Assembly: GCF_000968195.1 (NCBI RefSeq)
Contig: NZ_FO704550.1
Coordinates: 1,426,001 to 1,490,000, forward strand
DNA length: 64,000 bases
Source: Xenorhabdus doucetiae
Lineage (GTDB): Bacteria; Pseudomonadota; Gammaproteobacteria; Enterobacterales; Enterobacteriaceae
Direction of reading: 5' to 3'
In this document: positions 8,703 through 18,846 of the stretch, piece by piece
How positions within the stretch are numbered: position 1 is the first letter of the stretch
Layout: each line of letters begins with the position of its first letter
Translations under genes and position numbers: made by a program
Notes under the pieces: model-generated
Told to the model about the DNA's origin: nothing
Database searches by the model: none
The model's input: only the letters and a program-made list of their open reading frames with translations

Positions 8703-10298
8703 GTGTTAAGTACAAACAACATCACTATGCAGTTTGGCAGTAAGCCACTGTTTGAAAATATTTCTGTCAAATTCGGCAACGGCAACCGGTATGGTTTGAT
8801 TGGCGCGAATGGGGCAGGTAAATCGACGTTCATGAAAATCCTGGGCGGAGATTTAGCCCCAACTTCCGGTAATGTCAGCCTTGACCCGAATGAGCGTTTG
8901 GGTAAATTGCGCCAGGATCAGTTCGCTTTCGAAGAATATACCGTGTTGGATACCGTCATCATGGGGCACACGGAGCTGTGGGAAGTCAAACAGGAACGTG
9001 ACCGCATTTATGCGATGGCAGAAATGAGCGAAGAAGATGGCTATCGGGTCGCTGATTTGGAAGTCGCGTATGGTGAGATGGATGGTTACAGCGCAGAAGC
9101 GCGTGCCGGCGAATTATTGCTGGGTGTCGGCATTCCCGTAGAGCAGCATTATGGCTTGATGAGTGCCGTGGCGCCGGGCTGGAAATTGCGCGTATTGCTG
9201 GCGCAAGCCCTGTTTTCCAACCCTGACGTCCTGCTGCTTGATGAGCCAACCAACAACCTGGATATCGATACCATCCGCTGGTTGGAGCAAGTGCTCAATG
9301 ACCGTAACAGTACCATGATCATTATTTCCCATGACCGTCATTTCCTGAATACGGTATGTACACATATGGCCGATCTGGATTACGGTGAACTGCGTTTGTT
9401 CCCCGGTAACTATGATGAATATATGATCGCTGCAACACAAGCTCGCGAACGCCTGATGGCAGATAATGCCAAGAAAAAGGCGCAGATTGCCGAATTGCAG
9501 TCATTCGTCAGCCGTTTCAGCGCCAATGCTTCCAAGTCTAAACAGGCGACGTCCCGCGCCCGTCAAATTGATAAGATCCAGTTGGAAGAAGTGAAGGCTT
9601 CCAGCCGTCAAAATCCTTATATTCGCTTTGAACAGGAGAAAAAACTGTTCCGTAATGCACTGGAATTGGAAGGTTTGACCAAGGGTTACGATAAGGAACC
9701 ATTATTCAAAAATCTTAATCTGCTGCTGGAAGTAGGCGAAAAAGTGGCGGTGATCGGTGAAAACGGTATCGGTAAAACCACCTTCCTGAAAACGCTGGTT
9801 GGGGAAGAAAACCCAAGCAGCGGCACGGTGAAATGGTCGGAAAACAGCACCATTGGCTATTATGCGCAGGATCATGCCAGCGATTTTAACTGTGATATGA
9901 CGGTATTTGAGTGGATGAGCCAATGGAAGCGCGAAGGGGATGATGAGCAGGCCGTGCGCGGTATTCTCGGCCGCTTGCTGTTCGGGCAGGATGATATCAA
10001 GAAGAAAGTCGGTGTACTTTCCGGTGGTGAGCAAGGCCGGATGCTGTTTGGTAAGCTGATGATGCACAAGCCTAATATTCTGTTGATGGATGAACCGACC
10101 AACCACCTGGATATGGAATCGATTGAATCCTTGAACCTGGCACTGGAACTTTATCAGGGAACGCTGATTTTCGTCTCTCATGACCGTGCCTTTGTCAGTT
10201 CACTGGCGAGCCGTATTCTGGAAATCAAATCCGATAAAGTGATTGATTTTAAAGGCTCTTATGATGAATATCTGGGAAGTCAGGGGATTGTTGAGTAA
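8703..10298 (+). CDS. ybiT: ABC-F ATPase YbiT
   Basis: A 531-residue ABC-F protein (E. coli 530): a soluble tandem ATPase that acts on the ribosomal E site, not a transporter. Two nucleotide-binding domains are visible, with Walker A GANGAGKST and GENGIGKTT, Walker B LLLDEPTNNLD and LLMDEPTNHLD, joined by the basic linker (KSKQATSRARQIDKI). The GTG at 8703 is chosen because the protein then begins LSTNNITMQFGSKPLF, matching E. coli; an AAGAG lies upstream. The open frame extends 5' but that extension is not family-like. The second signature motif is LSGGEQGR. Confidence 0.95.
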   Translation: MLSTNNITMQFGSKPLFENISVKFGNGNRYGLIGANGAGKSTFMKILGGDLAPTSGNVSLDPNERLGKLRQDQFAFEEYTVLDTVIMGHTELWEVKQERDRIYAMAEMSEEDGYRVADLEVAYGEMDGYSAEARAGELLLGVGIPVEQHYGLMSAVAPGWKLRVLLAQALFSNPDVLLLDEPTNNLDIDTIRWLEQVLNDRNSTMIIISHDRHFLNTVCTHMADLDYGELRLFPGNYDEYMIAATQARERLMADNAKKKAQIAELQSFVSRFSANASKSKQATSRARQIDKIQLEEVKASSRQNPYIRFEQEKKLFRNALELEGLTKGYDKEPLFKNLNLLLEVGEKVAVIGENGIGKTTFLKTLVGEENPSSGTVKWSENSTIGYYAQDHASDFNCDMTVFEWMSQWKREGDDEQAVRGILGRLLFGQDDIKKKVGVLSGGEQGRMLFGKLMMHKPNILLMDEPTNHLDMESIESLNLALELYQGTLIFVSHDRAFVSSLASRILEIKSDKVIDFKGSYDEYLGSQGIVE

Positions 10299-10324
10299 TA
10301 TTGCCGAATAAATCGCATGATGAC

Positions 10325-10376
10325 CGATTATCTCCCCCGCAGCGCGGGGAGATAATCAGCCGCTTTCGTCTTACGA
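10325..10376. repeat. Intergenic palindromic repeat, copy B
   Basis: GATTATCTCCCCCGC/GCGCGGGGAGATAATC stem followed by GCTTTCGTCTTACG, the same arm motif as in copies D and E. It lies between convergent ybiT and moeB, so it could act as a shared 3' end. Confidence 0.8.
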
Positions 10377-11123
10377 TTGACAAACCTCACACCGCGGATC
10401 TTTCGGCAACGTGATTTGGCGAAACTGCATGGTCATGGCATCGAAAAGCAAGACTTTGCCGTGATCGATTTGCCCGTATTGCGCCAGTAATTTAATGGCT
10501 TCCATCGCCTGTAACGAGCCGATCGTGCCGACCAAGGGTGCCATAACGCCCGCTTCAACACACGTCAGGCGGTTTTCACCGAACAAGCGACTCAGGCAGC
10601 GATAACAAGGCGCTTGCGGCTGGTAAGTAAAAACAGCAAGCTGGCCTTCCATACGGATTGCCGCCCCCGAAACCAACGGTATCTTGCGGCCATAACACAG
10701 TCGATTCAGTTGTTCGCGAATGGCAACATTATCCGTACAGTCGAGCACTATTTCGTGTTGGCTCACTAACTTATCCAGCGCCGGATCATCCAAACGCCCG
10801 TCAACCGGATTGATGCGGATATGGGGATTGATCTCCCGCAGGGTCAGCGCCGCAGAATCCACTTTTGCCAACCCAATGCACGCATCACGATGGAGGATCT
10901 GCCGTTGCAGATTGGAAAGGGAAACGGTATCAAAATCCAGCAGGGTCAGGGTGCCAATCCCTGCTGCGGCGAGGTATTGGGCCGCCGCGCAACCGAGGCC
11001 GCCCATCCCCACTATTAACACCTTAGCCGATTTTAATCTTTCCTGCCCGTCGAAGTCGAAACCACGTAAGACAATTTGTCGGTTATAACGCAACATTTCT
11101 TCATTGGTCAGTTCAACGGTCAT
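10371..11123 (-). CDS. moeB: Molybdopterin-synthase adenylyltransferase MoeB
   Basis: A 250-residue ThiF/E1-like enzyme that adenylates the C-terminal glycine of MoaD so that sulfur can be loaded for molybdopterin synthesis. The nucleotide loop is GMGGLGCAAAQYLAAAG at 39-55 with the following LLDFD acidic residues. R73 (NLQRQ) is the conserved arginine. Zinc cysteines are C173/C176 and C245/C248, and C188 corresponds to the non-essential active-site-region cysteine. It follows moeA after 25 bases, so the two form a moeAB operon. Its partner moaD is at 37188-37433. Confidence 0.95.
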   Translation of the reverse strand: MTVELTNEEMLRYNRQIVLRGFDFDGQERLKSAKVLIVGMGGLGCAAAQYLAAAGIGTLTLLDFDTVSLSNLQRQILHRDACIGLAKVDSAALTLREINPHIRINPVDGRLDDPALDKLVSQHEIVLDCTDNVAIREQLNRLCYGRKIPLVSGAAIRMEGQLAVFTYQPQAPCYRCLSRLFGENRLTCVEAGVMAPLVGTIGSLQAMEAIKLLAQYGQIDHGKVLLFDAMTMQFRQITLPKDPRCEVCQS

Positions 11124-11148
11124 TTTTCGCTATCTTCTTGAAATTATC

Positions 11149-12390
11149 TTACTGATTTTTCAATAAGTGGTTGAAAAATTCGATTTGCACTGTTTCACCG
11201 ATCGCAACGTGCCCACGTTCCCGTTCCAAAACAATAAAACAGTTACCGAGGCTATATGAACTAAAGATATGCGAACCTTGATGCCCTGTGGTTTGCACTG
11301 CTAACTCTCCCTGTGCATTCAGGGAAGCCATACCGCGTTGAAAATCCAGCCTGCCGGGGGATTTCTTCAAAGGCGTCGTCGTCTTGGCCGTCAGACGCAT
11401 CGGGGGTTGCCATGCGGTAAACCCCGATAAATGCGCAATCAGCGGTTGCACCAGTTGATAAAACGTGAGCACGGCAGACACGGGATTGCCCGGCAAGCCG
11501 CAGAACCAGGCATGTTCCAATTGACCAAAGGCAAAGGGTTTACCCGGCTTAATAGCGAGTTTCCAGAAACTGATTTTTCCCACTTCATCTAACACCTGTT
11601 TGGTGTAATCTGCTTCACCCACCGAAACGCCACCGCTGCTGATCACTAAATCCGCGTGTTTATCTGCGTCGATAAAGGTTTGGCGCAACGTATTGGGATC
11701 ATCGCGGATCACGCCCAAGTCGATAATTTCACAGCCCAGTTTTTCCAGCATCAGGCGAATCGCAAATCGGTTAGTATCGTAAATTTGACCTGCCTGCAAG
11801 GGTTTACCGATGGCTTGTAACTCGTCACCGGTCGAAAAAAGGGCCACTTTCAGTTTGCGCACCACATCAACCGTTGCAATACCCAGTGAAGCCAGCAGCG
11901 GTAATTGTGCGGTGGAGAGCTGGGTTCCCTTTGGCAATACCACTGAATTTTGCGTGATATCTTCCCCAATAGTACGGATGTTTTGCCCTGATTTGACCGG
12001 ATGGGTGAATCGGATGCCGGTTTCAGTCACTTCGGTGTGTTCCTGCATTACCACGGCATCCGTACCGGGAGGCACCGGGGCACCGGTCATAATGCGGATG
12101 CAACTGCCAGCCGGCCATGCTCCCTGAAACGGCGCGCCCGCCAGCGCTTTGCCTGCTACGGGCAAAGTCTGCTTGTCATGAAGATCGGCAAGGCGAATGG
12201 CATAACCATCCATCGCTGAGTTATCAAAAGAGGGAACGTTGATCGGGGAAATGATATCAGTGGCGGTAATTCGACCCGCAGATTCGGTCAGGTTAAGGGT
12301 TTCTCTGCAAGTCAGGGGGACAGTTTGTACCAGTAATTTTTCCCGTGCTTGCTCAAGTGAAATTAAGTCTGAGGTATGACAGTGATCCAT
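11149..12390 (-). CDS. moeA: Molybdopterin molybdenumtransferase MoeA
   Basis: A 413-residue protein (E. coli 411) that inserts molybdate into adenylylated molybdopterin. Visible are the N-terminal SFDNSAMDGYA segment, MTGAPVPPGTDAVVMQE, the MoCF-binding domain with STGDEL and SSGGVSVGEADY, and LPGNPVSAV near the C-terminus. First gene of moeAB on the minus strand, divergent from the MFS gene. Confidence 0.95.
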   Translation of the reverse strand: MDHCHTSDLISLEQAREKLLVQTVPLTCRETLNLTESAGRITATDIISPINVPSFDNSAMDGYAIRLADLHDKQTLPVAGKALAGAPFQGAWPAGSCIRIMTGAPVPPGTDAVVMQEHTEVTETGIRFTHPVKSGQNIRTIGEDITQNSVVLPKGTQLSTAQLPLLASLGIATVDVVRKLKVALFSTGDELQAIGKPLQAGQIYDTNRFAIRLMLEKLGCEIIDLGVIRDDPNTLRQTFIDADKHADLVISSGGVSVGEADYTKQVLDEVGKISFWKLAIKPGKPFAFGQLEHAWFCGLPGNPVSAVLTFYQLVQPLIAHLSGFTAWQPPMRLTAKTTTPLKKSPGRLDFQRGMASLNAQGELAVQTTGHQGSHIFSSYSLGNCFIVLERERGHVAIGETVQIEFFNHLLKNQ

Positions 12391-12616
12391 AACAAACTCC
12401 CTATATGCCGCAAATTGCCATTCTCACAGATTACGGACACGTGTTTATGCTGGTATTCGGGGCATTATGGCAAAGATTGCCTTGATGGGGAATGACAGGA
12501 AAGGCGGATTGTCACAGAGAAACACATTGTTAATAAAAGATATATATTATATATATTATTTGTTATGGCTGAACAATGCTAACTCAAACAATTCATTCCA
12601 CTACTCGTTGATCACT

Positions 12617-13801
12617 ATGAAAAATCAAACTGTTATCTCTCATCATCGTCACTATCAAGCCTTCCAGATTGCATTAAGCGGTTTCCTTGCGTTAGTTGTT
12701 GCCATGGGAATAGGGCGCTTCACCTTTACCCCACAAGTTCCATTGATGATCGCACAATCCCAACTCACCTTGACGAGTGCCGGCATCGTTGCCGCATTCA
12801 ATTATCTCGGTTATCTGGCGGGTTCTTATGATGCCATGCGGGCGCAACGTTTTGTGGAATACCGTTTATGGAGCGGATTATGGGGAGCCGTCATAATAAC
12901 TTTGCTTTCCGCCTTATTGGATGGGCCGATATTGCACAGTATTGCCCGTTTTTTTATTGGCTGGGCCAGTGGCTGGACGTTGGTACTGGTCGCTGCGTGG
13001 GCGAATGAGGAGTTGGGAAAACTGAATCGTCCGGGATTGAGTGCGGCGGTTTTCTCTGGCACAGGCGTCGGGATCTTTATCAGCGGCATGCTGGCAGTTG
13101 GGGTTCAATCCTGGCAGATGAGCGCAGCCAGTGCGTGGATGTTATATGGCATTTTAGCGCTATTATTCAGCCTTTATATCAGTCGCTATCTTCCTCGCAG
13201 CGGGGAATTGCACCGTCCGCAAACGGCGATCCAGGCATTGAGTCTGACACCGGAAATCAAGCGATTGGTATGGAGTTATAGTCTGGCTGGCTTTGGCTAT
13301 ATTTTGCCGGCGACCTTTCTTTCTCAAATGGCGACAGCGCGTTTTCCTGATAGCTTGTTTGCCCAATTTGTCTGGCCAATATTTGGGGGTGCCTCAGTCA
13401 TTGGCATTATGTTGGGCATTTTGCTGCGTAATGTCGCAACCGCTCAAATCCGTCTGGCAGTGACATTATGGTTTCAGGCGCTGGGTATTTTGATTGCGGA
13501 AATGGTGCGGGGCATTGGTGGCTTGATGACGGGGGCTTTGCTGGTAGGCGGTGGATTTATGTGTGTGGTGCAACTGGCTTTGCAGTATGGCCGTGAACTG
13601 GCGCCTCATCATGCGCGTTATATGGCGGGATTGCTGACCACAGGTTATGCGCTGGGGCAACTGGTCGGGCCAATGTTATCCGCCATTTCAACATGGCTGA
13701 CAGGCAAACTGGAACCGGCGTTGTATATTGCATTTATTGGGTTGCTCATTGCCGGGGCCTTGGTATTTTATCGCACCAATACGCCGCGTAAACCCGCCTG
13801 A
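12617..13801 (+). CDS. YbfB/YjiJ-family MFS transporter
   Basis: A 394-residue membrane protein with about twelve hydrophobic segments. The start MKNQTVISHHRHYQ leads into FLALVVAMGIGRFTFTP and then PLMIAQSQLTLTSAGIVAAF, both typical of the YbfB_YjiJ family. Late hallmarks include GFGYILPATFLSQMA. The reading frame extends 50 codons upstream, but that stretch is polar and unlike the family, so ATG 12617 is preferred although its ribosome-binding site is weak. The substrate is unknown. Confidence 0.8.
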   Translation: MKNQTVISHHRHYQAFQIALSGFLALVVAMGIGRFTFTPQVPLMIAQSQLTLTSAGIVAAFNYLGYLAGSYDAMRAQRFVEYRLWSGLWGAVIITLLSALLDGPILHSIARFFIGWASGWTLVLVAAWANEELGKLNRPGLSAAVFSGTGVGIFISGMLAVGVQSWQMSAASAWMLYGILALLFSLYISRYLPRSGELHRPQTAIQALSLTPEIKRLVWSYSLAGFGYILPATFLSQMATARFPDSLFAQFVWPIFGGASVIGIMLGILLRNVATAQIRLAVTLWFQALGILIAEMVRGIGGLMTGALLVGGGFMCVVQLALQYGRELAPHHARYMAGLLTTGYALGQLVGPMLSAISTWLTGKLEPALYIAFIGLLIAGALVFYRTNTPRKPA

Positions 13802-13860
13802 TTCGCTGCATTGATATGGATGATCTACAGGTATAGTTGTGGGGAATATAGACCCTATAA

Positions 13861-13950
13861 ACTTCAAGTTGCCGCTCGCAGATAAAAGCCGCTGATTATC
13901 TCCCCACGCCAAGGGGAGATAATCAATCTATCTTGAAGTACGACAGGTAT
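13861..13950. repeat. Intergenic palindromic repeat, copy C
   Basis: Outer arms ACTTCAAG (13861-13868) and CTTGAAGT (13932-13939) enclose the CTCCCC/GGGGAG core. It lies between the MFS gene and folE, about 140 bases upstream of the folE start. Confidence 0.82.
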
Positions 13951-14087
13951 GTTGTGCACGAAGACGATATCGGCGCAAAACAAGATAAATAAATCGATAT
14001 TGTGTAGTGTCACATTCGTGGATATCTGCGTAAAATAAGCATCCTTATTTCCCTTAGGTAACGGAAAATATTCCCTTGGAGAAACTG

Positions 14088-14756
14088 ATGTCATCCCTAA
14101 GTACAGAAGCTGAACTGGTGCATTCGGCACTGGTTGCCCGTGGTCTTGAAACCCCATTGCGTGAACAAACTTTGGAGCCAGAGGTGCGCAAGGTGCGCAT
14201 TGAGGAACACATGACAGAAATTATGAAGCTGTTGAATCTCGATTTGAGTGATGACAGTTTGGCGGATACACCCAGTCGTATCGCGAAAATGTATGTGGAT
14301 GAGATATTTTCAGGGTTGAATTATAAAAATTTTCCGAAAATTACCCTGATAGAAAATAAAATGAAAGTGGATGAAATGGTGACCGTGCGTGATATTACGA
14401 TGACCAGCACCTGTGAACACCATTTTGTCACCATTGATGGCAAAGCCACGGTGGCGTATATCCCTAAGGATAAAGTGATTGGTTTGTCGAAGATTAACCG
14501 GATTGTGCAGTTTTTTGCGCAGCGTCCGCAAGTGCAGGAGCGTTTGACACAGCAGATCCTGATTGCACTACAAACCCTGCTTGGCACGAATAATGTCGCT
14601 GTATCCATTGATGCGGTCCATTATTGTGTGAAAGCGCGTGGCATTCGCGATGCCACCAGCACCACGACGACAACATCTCTGGGCGGGTTATTTAAAACCA
14701 GCCAGAATACACGACAGGAATTTCTGCGTGCCGTGCGTCCCCTACATTTACCATGA
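14088..14756 (+). CDS. folE: GTP cyclohydrolase I FolE
   Basis: 222 residues, the same length as E. coli FolE. It converts GTP to 7,8-dihydroneopterin triphosphate, the first step of folate synthesis, as a toroidal homodecamer with one zinc per active site. Visible are the zinc/catalytic segment STCEHHFVTIDGKA, the GLSKINRIVQFFAQRPQVQE signature and the late HYCVKARGI with the third zinc cysteine. ATG 14088 is used because GGAG lies 7 bases upstream and the product then starts MSSLSTEAELVH as in E. coli; an upstream TTG in frame overlaps that site. Followed by yeiB, as in E. coli. Confidence 0.96.
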   Translation: MSSLSTEAELVHSALVARGLETPLREQTLEPEVRKVRIEEHMTEIMKLLNLDLSDDSLADTPSRIAKMYVDEIFSGLNYKNFPKITLIENKMKVDEMVTVRDITMTSTCEHHFVTIDGKATVAYIPKDKVIGLSKINRIVQFFAQRPQVQERLTQQILIALQTLLGTNNVAVSIDAVHYCVKARGIRDATSTTTTTSLGGLFKTSQNTRQEFLRAVRPLHLP

Positions 14757-14771
14757 TGAATTTCTATTACC

Positions 14772-15929
14772 ATGAAACACAGTTGTAATGGGGGCGTACA
14801 TCAGAGGATTGAGGTGCTGGATAGCGTGCGTGGTTTTGCCATTTTGGGAATATTGTTGCTGAATATTTCCAGTTTTGCTTTGCCCTATGCAGCTTATATG
14901 AATCTGTTTTATAAAGATTCAGTCTCATTTTCTGATGTAATGACATGGTCGGTATTGAATGCCTTTACTCAGGGCAAATTTCTGTTCATCTTGACATTGT
15001 TGTTTGGTGCATCACTCGAATTGCTCCGGCAGCGGGGGCGTGACTGGAATATTCCCAGGCTACTGGTTTTGGCTGTTATTGGTTTGTTGCACGGAGTCTT
15101 GCTGTGGGATGGCGATATCTTGTTGCCATATGGCATTGTTGGCTTATTGGCATGGCATTTTATCAATACCCGACAAAAGCTATTTAGTACCGCAGCAACG
15201 TGCTATTTGTTCGGCGTGATGATGTTTTATCTTCTGGGGTTGTTTCCTCTAGGGGAAAATAATTCATTCTGGCAACCTACAGCGGAGGATATTTTTCATG
15301 AAAGCTACTGGAAAACCTATGGTGGATTATTAGCGATAGAATATCGTATTCGCCAAATAAGCGGCGCGATGATTGTGGTGGTTGTGCAATACGGTTGGCA
15401 AATAGTGGGAGTGATGCTTTGTGGCGCCATGTTATTGCGCAATGGTTGGTTAAAAGGGAAATTCAGTCGCAGGCATTACCGCCGGCTGGCGTTATGCCTG
15501 CTGCCTGCGGGTATGGCGATTCAATGTATTGCTTTGTCGATACAATATTTATATCCCTACAGTTATTTTGCTTCATGGACGGTTCGTTATACCATTACCG
15601 AATTGGCAACACCGTTACTGGCATTGGCTTATATCGCGTTAATTTATGGATTTTGGCCCGCTATTTCACATTGGAAAATCGCGTTTTGGCTCCGGCAGGT
15701 CGGGAAAATGGCCCTGAGCAGCTACTTACTGCAAACACTGATTTGCACCACACTTTTTTATCGCTTTGAATTATTTGGGCAGTTTAGTCGTTTAGAGTTG
15801 ATGGCATTTATTCCCTTTATCTGGGCATTGAATATCGGGTTTGCTTGCTGGTGGTTGAAACATTATTCTCAGGGGCCGATGGAAAAACTCTGGCGCGGTT
15901 TAACCGCAAAATTGGCTGGTAAGGTTTGA
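14772..15929 (+). CDS. yeiB: DUF418 family membrane protein YeiB
   Basis: 385 residues with about ten hydrophobic segments. The N-terminus RIEVLDSVRGFAILGILLLN is the YeiB/acyltransferase-like entry motif, and the C-terminal half holds the DUF418 domain (LRQVGKMALSSYLLQTLICT). It begins 15 bases after folE and probably shares its transcript. Function is unknown; the fold is related to membrane acyltransferases. Confidence 0.88.
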   Translation: MKHSCNGGVHQRIEVLDSVRGFAILGILLLNISSFALPYAAYMNLFYKDSVSFSDVMTWSVLNAFTQGKFLFILTLLFGASLELLRQRGRDWNIPRLLVLAVIGLLHGVLLWDGDILLPYGIVGLLAWHFINTRQKLFSTAATCYLFGVMMFYLLGLFPLGENNSFWQPTAEDIFHESYWKTYGGLLAIEYRIRQISGAMIVVVVQYGWQIVGVMLCGAMLLRNGWLKGKFSRRHYRRLALCLLPAGMAIQCIALSIQYLYPYSYFASWTVRYTITELATPLLALAYIALIYGFWPAISHWKIAFWLRQVGKMALSSYLLQTLICTTLFYRFELFGQFSRLELMAFIPFIWALNIGFACWWLKHYSQGPMEKLWRGLTAKLAGKV

Positions 15930-15978
15930 CAGATTTTAAGTTGCAGTTTCCGTTTTTAGGTAAACTGCAACTCCATGC

Positions 15979-16701
15979 TTATTTCTTTTGTGGCTTTCTT
16001 TCTAATTCCTGCAATTCTTCCGGTGATACCGCAGGATAACCTTGAATTCCTGTTGGTATGGTATGTGGCGCAGGAATGGGCGTTAATGGGCCTAAAAAGC
16101 GCGGTTCACGTTTTAAAATATAGAGGTCAGTTAAGGCACCGAGACGCGCCAATACTTCCCTGAGACGAATTGTCATCATATTTTTCGGGGAGGGAACGAC
16201 ATAACATTGTGCTTCTATACCAAAGTGCATGGCGATAAACAGCGCTCGTTCGCAATGGAAGCGCTGGGTGATGATAGTAAAGTCATTGGTATCAAACACC
16301 TTTCGGGTTCTGACAACTGAGTCCAGTGTTCTGAAACCGGCAAAATCCATGACAATGCTACTGGCCGGAACGCCTGCCTTGATCAAATCCTTCCGCATGG
16401 TAATGGGTTCATTATAATTATGTTGGGCGTTATCCCCACTCAATAGCAGGTATTTGACTTTTCCACTGTTGTAAGCATTAGCGGCACCTTGAATTCGGTA
16501 GAAATAATATTGGTTATATTTACCCGTCTTATAATATTTAGATGTGCCAAGTACCATACCGACTTCCCGTTCAGGAAGTTGTCTGAGATCATCAAAAATG
16601 TAAGGGGCGGTTTTCCAGCTAATCCAACGATCAAGCATAATAGCTGTCAATATCAGGGCAGCAATGATAAAAATGAAACCCGTAATCAAGCGTTTCCACA
16701 T
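15979..16701 (-). CDS. sanA: SanA-type DUF218 (YdcF-like) envelope protein
   Basis: 240 residues (E. coli SanA 239). A single N-terminal membrane anchor (FIFIIAALILTAIML) is followed by the DUF218 domain: EVGMVLGTSKYYKTGKYNQY, KYLLLSGDNAQHNYNEP and the later FHCERALFIA. SanA affects vancomycin sensitivity and envelope barrier function at high temperature in E. coli. Convergent with yeiB. In E. coli it directly follows cdd; here maeA lies between them. Confidence 0.9.
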   Translation of the reverse strand: MWKRLITGFIFIIAALILTAIMLDRWISWKTAPYIFDDLRQLPEREVGMVLGTSKYYKTGKYNQYYFYRIQGAANAYNSGKVKYLLLSGDNAQHNYNEPITMRKDLIKAGVPASSIVMDFAGFRTLDSVVRTRKVFDTNDFTIITQRFHCERALFIAMHFGIEAQCYVVPSPKNMMTIRLREVLARLGALTDLYILKREPRFLGPLTPIPAPHTIPTGIQGYPAVSPEELQELERKPQKK

Positions 16702-16909
16702 GATTTTTGTTTGCCTTAAAAGTGATATGTGCTGATGAATTAATTGTCCTAAAGGCTACTTGACTTGAAATAGCGAAGCAAGTTTTCGCTGGAGTATATC
16801 AGAACTCATCTGATTCAATGCTGAGAGGTGAGTGATAGTTTAACTGGTGAGTTTTTTAGGTTATTTTTAAAGCCTGCCAATAAGATTGACAGGCTTATCA
16901 CAGAGATGA

Positions 16910-18607
16910 TCAGAATGAAGTGCGTTTATAGATGCGATATTCTGGTTTCCAGAAATTGCGCTCAATCGCTTCATCCAGTGCATCTTCCGATGTCACCACC
17001 GCGACGCCTTGAATTTGGGCTTTTTTCGCCACTTCTTTGGCTATCTTGCGGGAGACATCCTGGATGTCATCAATCAGCGGCAACAACGGGCCAGAGCCTG
17101 TCTGTGCCAGCGGTGAACAATCCGCCAACGTGCGGCTGGCCGCCATCAACATATCATCGGTGACGCGCTTGGCACCGGCAGCGATAACGCCTAAACCGAT
17201 CCCCGGGAAGATATAGGAGTTGTTACATTGTGCGATGGGGTATTCCTGACCATCATATTTCACAGGGGCAAACGGGCTGCCTGTTGCGACCAGCGCTTGG
17301 CCGTTTGTCCAGTTGATGATGTCTTCCGGGCGGGCTTCCACCCGCGATGTTGGGTTGGACAGCGGCATTACGATTGGGCGTTCACAATGTTTGTGCATTT
17401 CACGGATAATTTCTTCAGAGAACAGACCTGACTGTCCGGAAACACCAATCAGGACAGTCGGCTTGGCATTGCGAACCACATCCATTAATGAGAGAGAATC
17501 GTTGGTGACATCCCATGATTGCAAGGCCGTGCTTTTTTGTACCAAGGCACTTTGGAAATCCAGTAAGTTTGGCAGCTTGTCAGTCAGGAGACCGAAGCGG
17601 TCAACCATAAACACACGGGCACGCGCCTGTTCATCACTCAATCCTTCCGATTTCATCTGGGCAATGATCTGTTCTGCAATACCACAGCCCGCGGAGCCGG
17701 CACCCAGAAATGCCACCGTTTGATCTTTCAATTGGTGACCTGCGGCATGGCTGGCGGCAATCAGGCTACCCAAGGCAACGGCGGCGGTGCCTTGGATATC
17801 ATCATTGAAACAACAAAGCTCATCGCGATAACGGGTCAACAGCGGCATGGCATTGTTCTGGGCAAAATCTTCAAATTGCAGCAGTACGTTAGGCCAGCGA
17901 CGTTTCACGGCCTGAATAAATTCATCCACAAATTCATCGTACTCTTTGCCGGTAATGCGTGGATGACGCCAGCCCATGTAGAGAGGGTCATTGAGGCGTT
18001 GTGGGTTATTAGTCCCGACATCCAGCACCACGGGCAGGGTATAAGCCGGGCTGATCCCGCCACAGGAGGTATACAATGACAGTTTACCGATAGGAATCCC
18101 CATGCCGCCGATGCCCTGATCACCCAAACCAAGAATGCGCTCACCATCAGTAACCACGATAACTTTGACATTCTGCTTGGTAGCATTTTGCAGCATGTCA
18201 TCAATGTAATCCCGGTTTGGGTAGGAGATAAACAAGCCACGGGCACGGCGGTAAATGTCAGAAAAGTGTTCGCAGGCTGCCCCAACGGTTGGCGTGTAGA
18301 TAATCGGCATCATTTCGCTGAGGTGGGCGTCAAGGAGCCGGTAAAACAGCGTTTCGTTGGTATCCTGAATATTCCTTAAATAAATGTGTTTATCGGTGTC
18401 ATTTTTGAAATCGCGATATTGGCGGTAGGCGCGTTCGGCCTGTTCTTCTATGGTTTCAACGGTTTGTGGCAGTAAGCCGTGCAAGTTGAAATGACTGCGT
18501 TCTTCTTCTGTAAAGGCACTGCCTTTATTCAACAGAGGAAATTCCAACAGGATAGGGCCAGCGTAGGGAATATAGAGAGGACGTTTGCTTTCGTGTTCCA
18601 GTTCCAT
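16910..18607 (-). CDS. maeA: NAD-dependent malic enzyme
   Basis: 565 residues, identical in length to E. coli MaeA (SfcA). It oxidatively decarboxylates malate to pyruvate. Features: IYTPTVGAACEHFSDIYRRA with the catalytic tyrosine, the DGERILGLGDQGIGGMGIPI segment, catalytic/metal FNDDIQGTAAVALGS, and a Rossmann loop FLGAGSAGCGIAEQI for NAD. Single gene. Confidence 0.95.
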   Translation of the reverse strand: MELEHESKRPLYIPYAGPILLEFPLLNKGSAFTEEERSHFNLHGLLPQTVETIEEQAERAYRQYRDFKNDTDKHIYLRNIQDTNETLFYRLLDAHLSEMMPIIYTPTVGAACEHFSDIYRRARGLFISYPNRDYIDDMLQNATKQNVKVIVVTDGERILGLGDQGIGGMGIPIGKLSLYTSCGGISPAYTLPVVLDVGTNNPQRLNDPLYMGWRHPRITGKEYDEFVDEFIQAVKRRWPNVLLQFEDFAQNNAMPLLTRYRDELCCFNDDIQGTAAVALGSLIAASHAAGHQLKDQTVAFLGAGSAGCGIAEQIIAQMKSEGLSDEQARARVFMVDRFGLLTDKLPNLLDFQSALVQKSTALQSWDVTNDSLSLMDVVRNAKPTVLIGVSGQSGLFSEEIIREMHKHCERPIVMPLSNPTSRVEARPEDIINWTNGQALVATGSPFAPVKYDGQEYPIAQCNNSYIFPGIGLGVIAAGAKRVTDDMLMAASRTLADCSPLAQTGSGPLLPLIDDIQDVSRKIAKEVAKKAQIQGVAVVTSEDALDEAIERNFWKPEYRIYKRTSF

Positions 18608-18846
18608 GATGCTTACTCTTCGAACTTATTAATGACAAAATCGGTTATAGATCCTAAGAAGATAAGAAAAATAAGTACAGTAAATGTTACTTAGTTATCA
18701 TTATCATGAGCAAAAATGAGAGATAACATACAGAATTAGCTAATAAAATGTTACTAAATATTTTATTTTGCCCCCTTGGATACTAATCGGGGGTAAGGTT
18801 GCTATTTTGTTAAGTTATTCAATTTTTGCTTTTAGGGCGTATATGC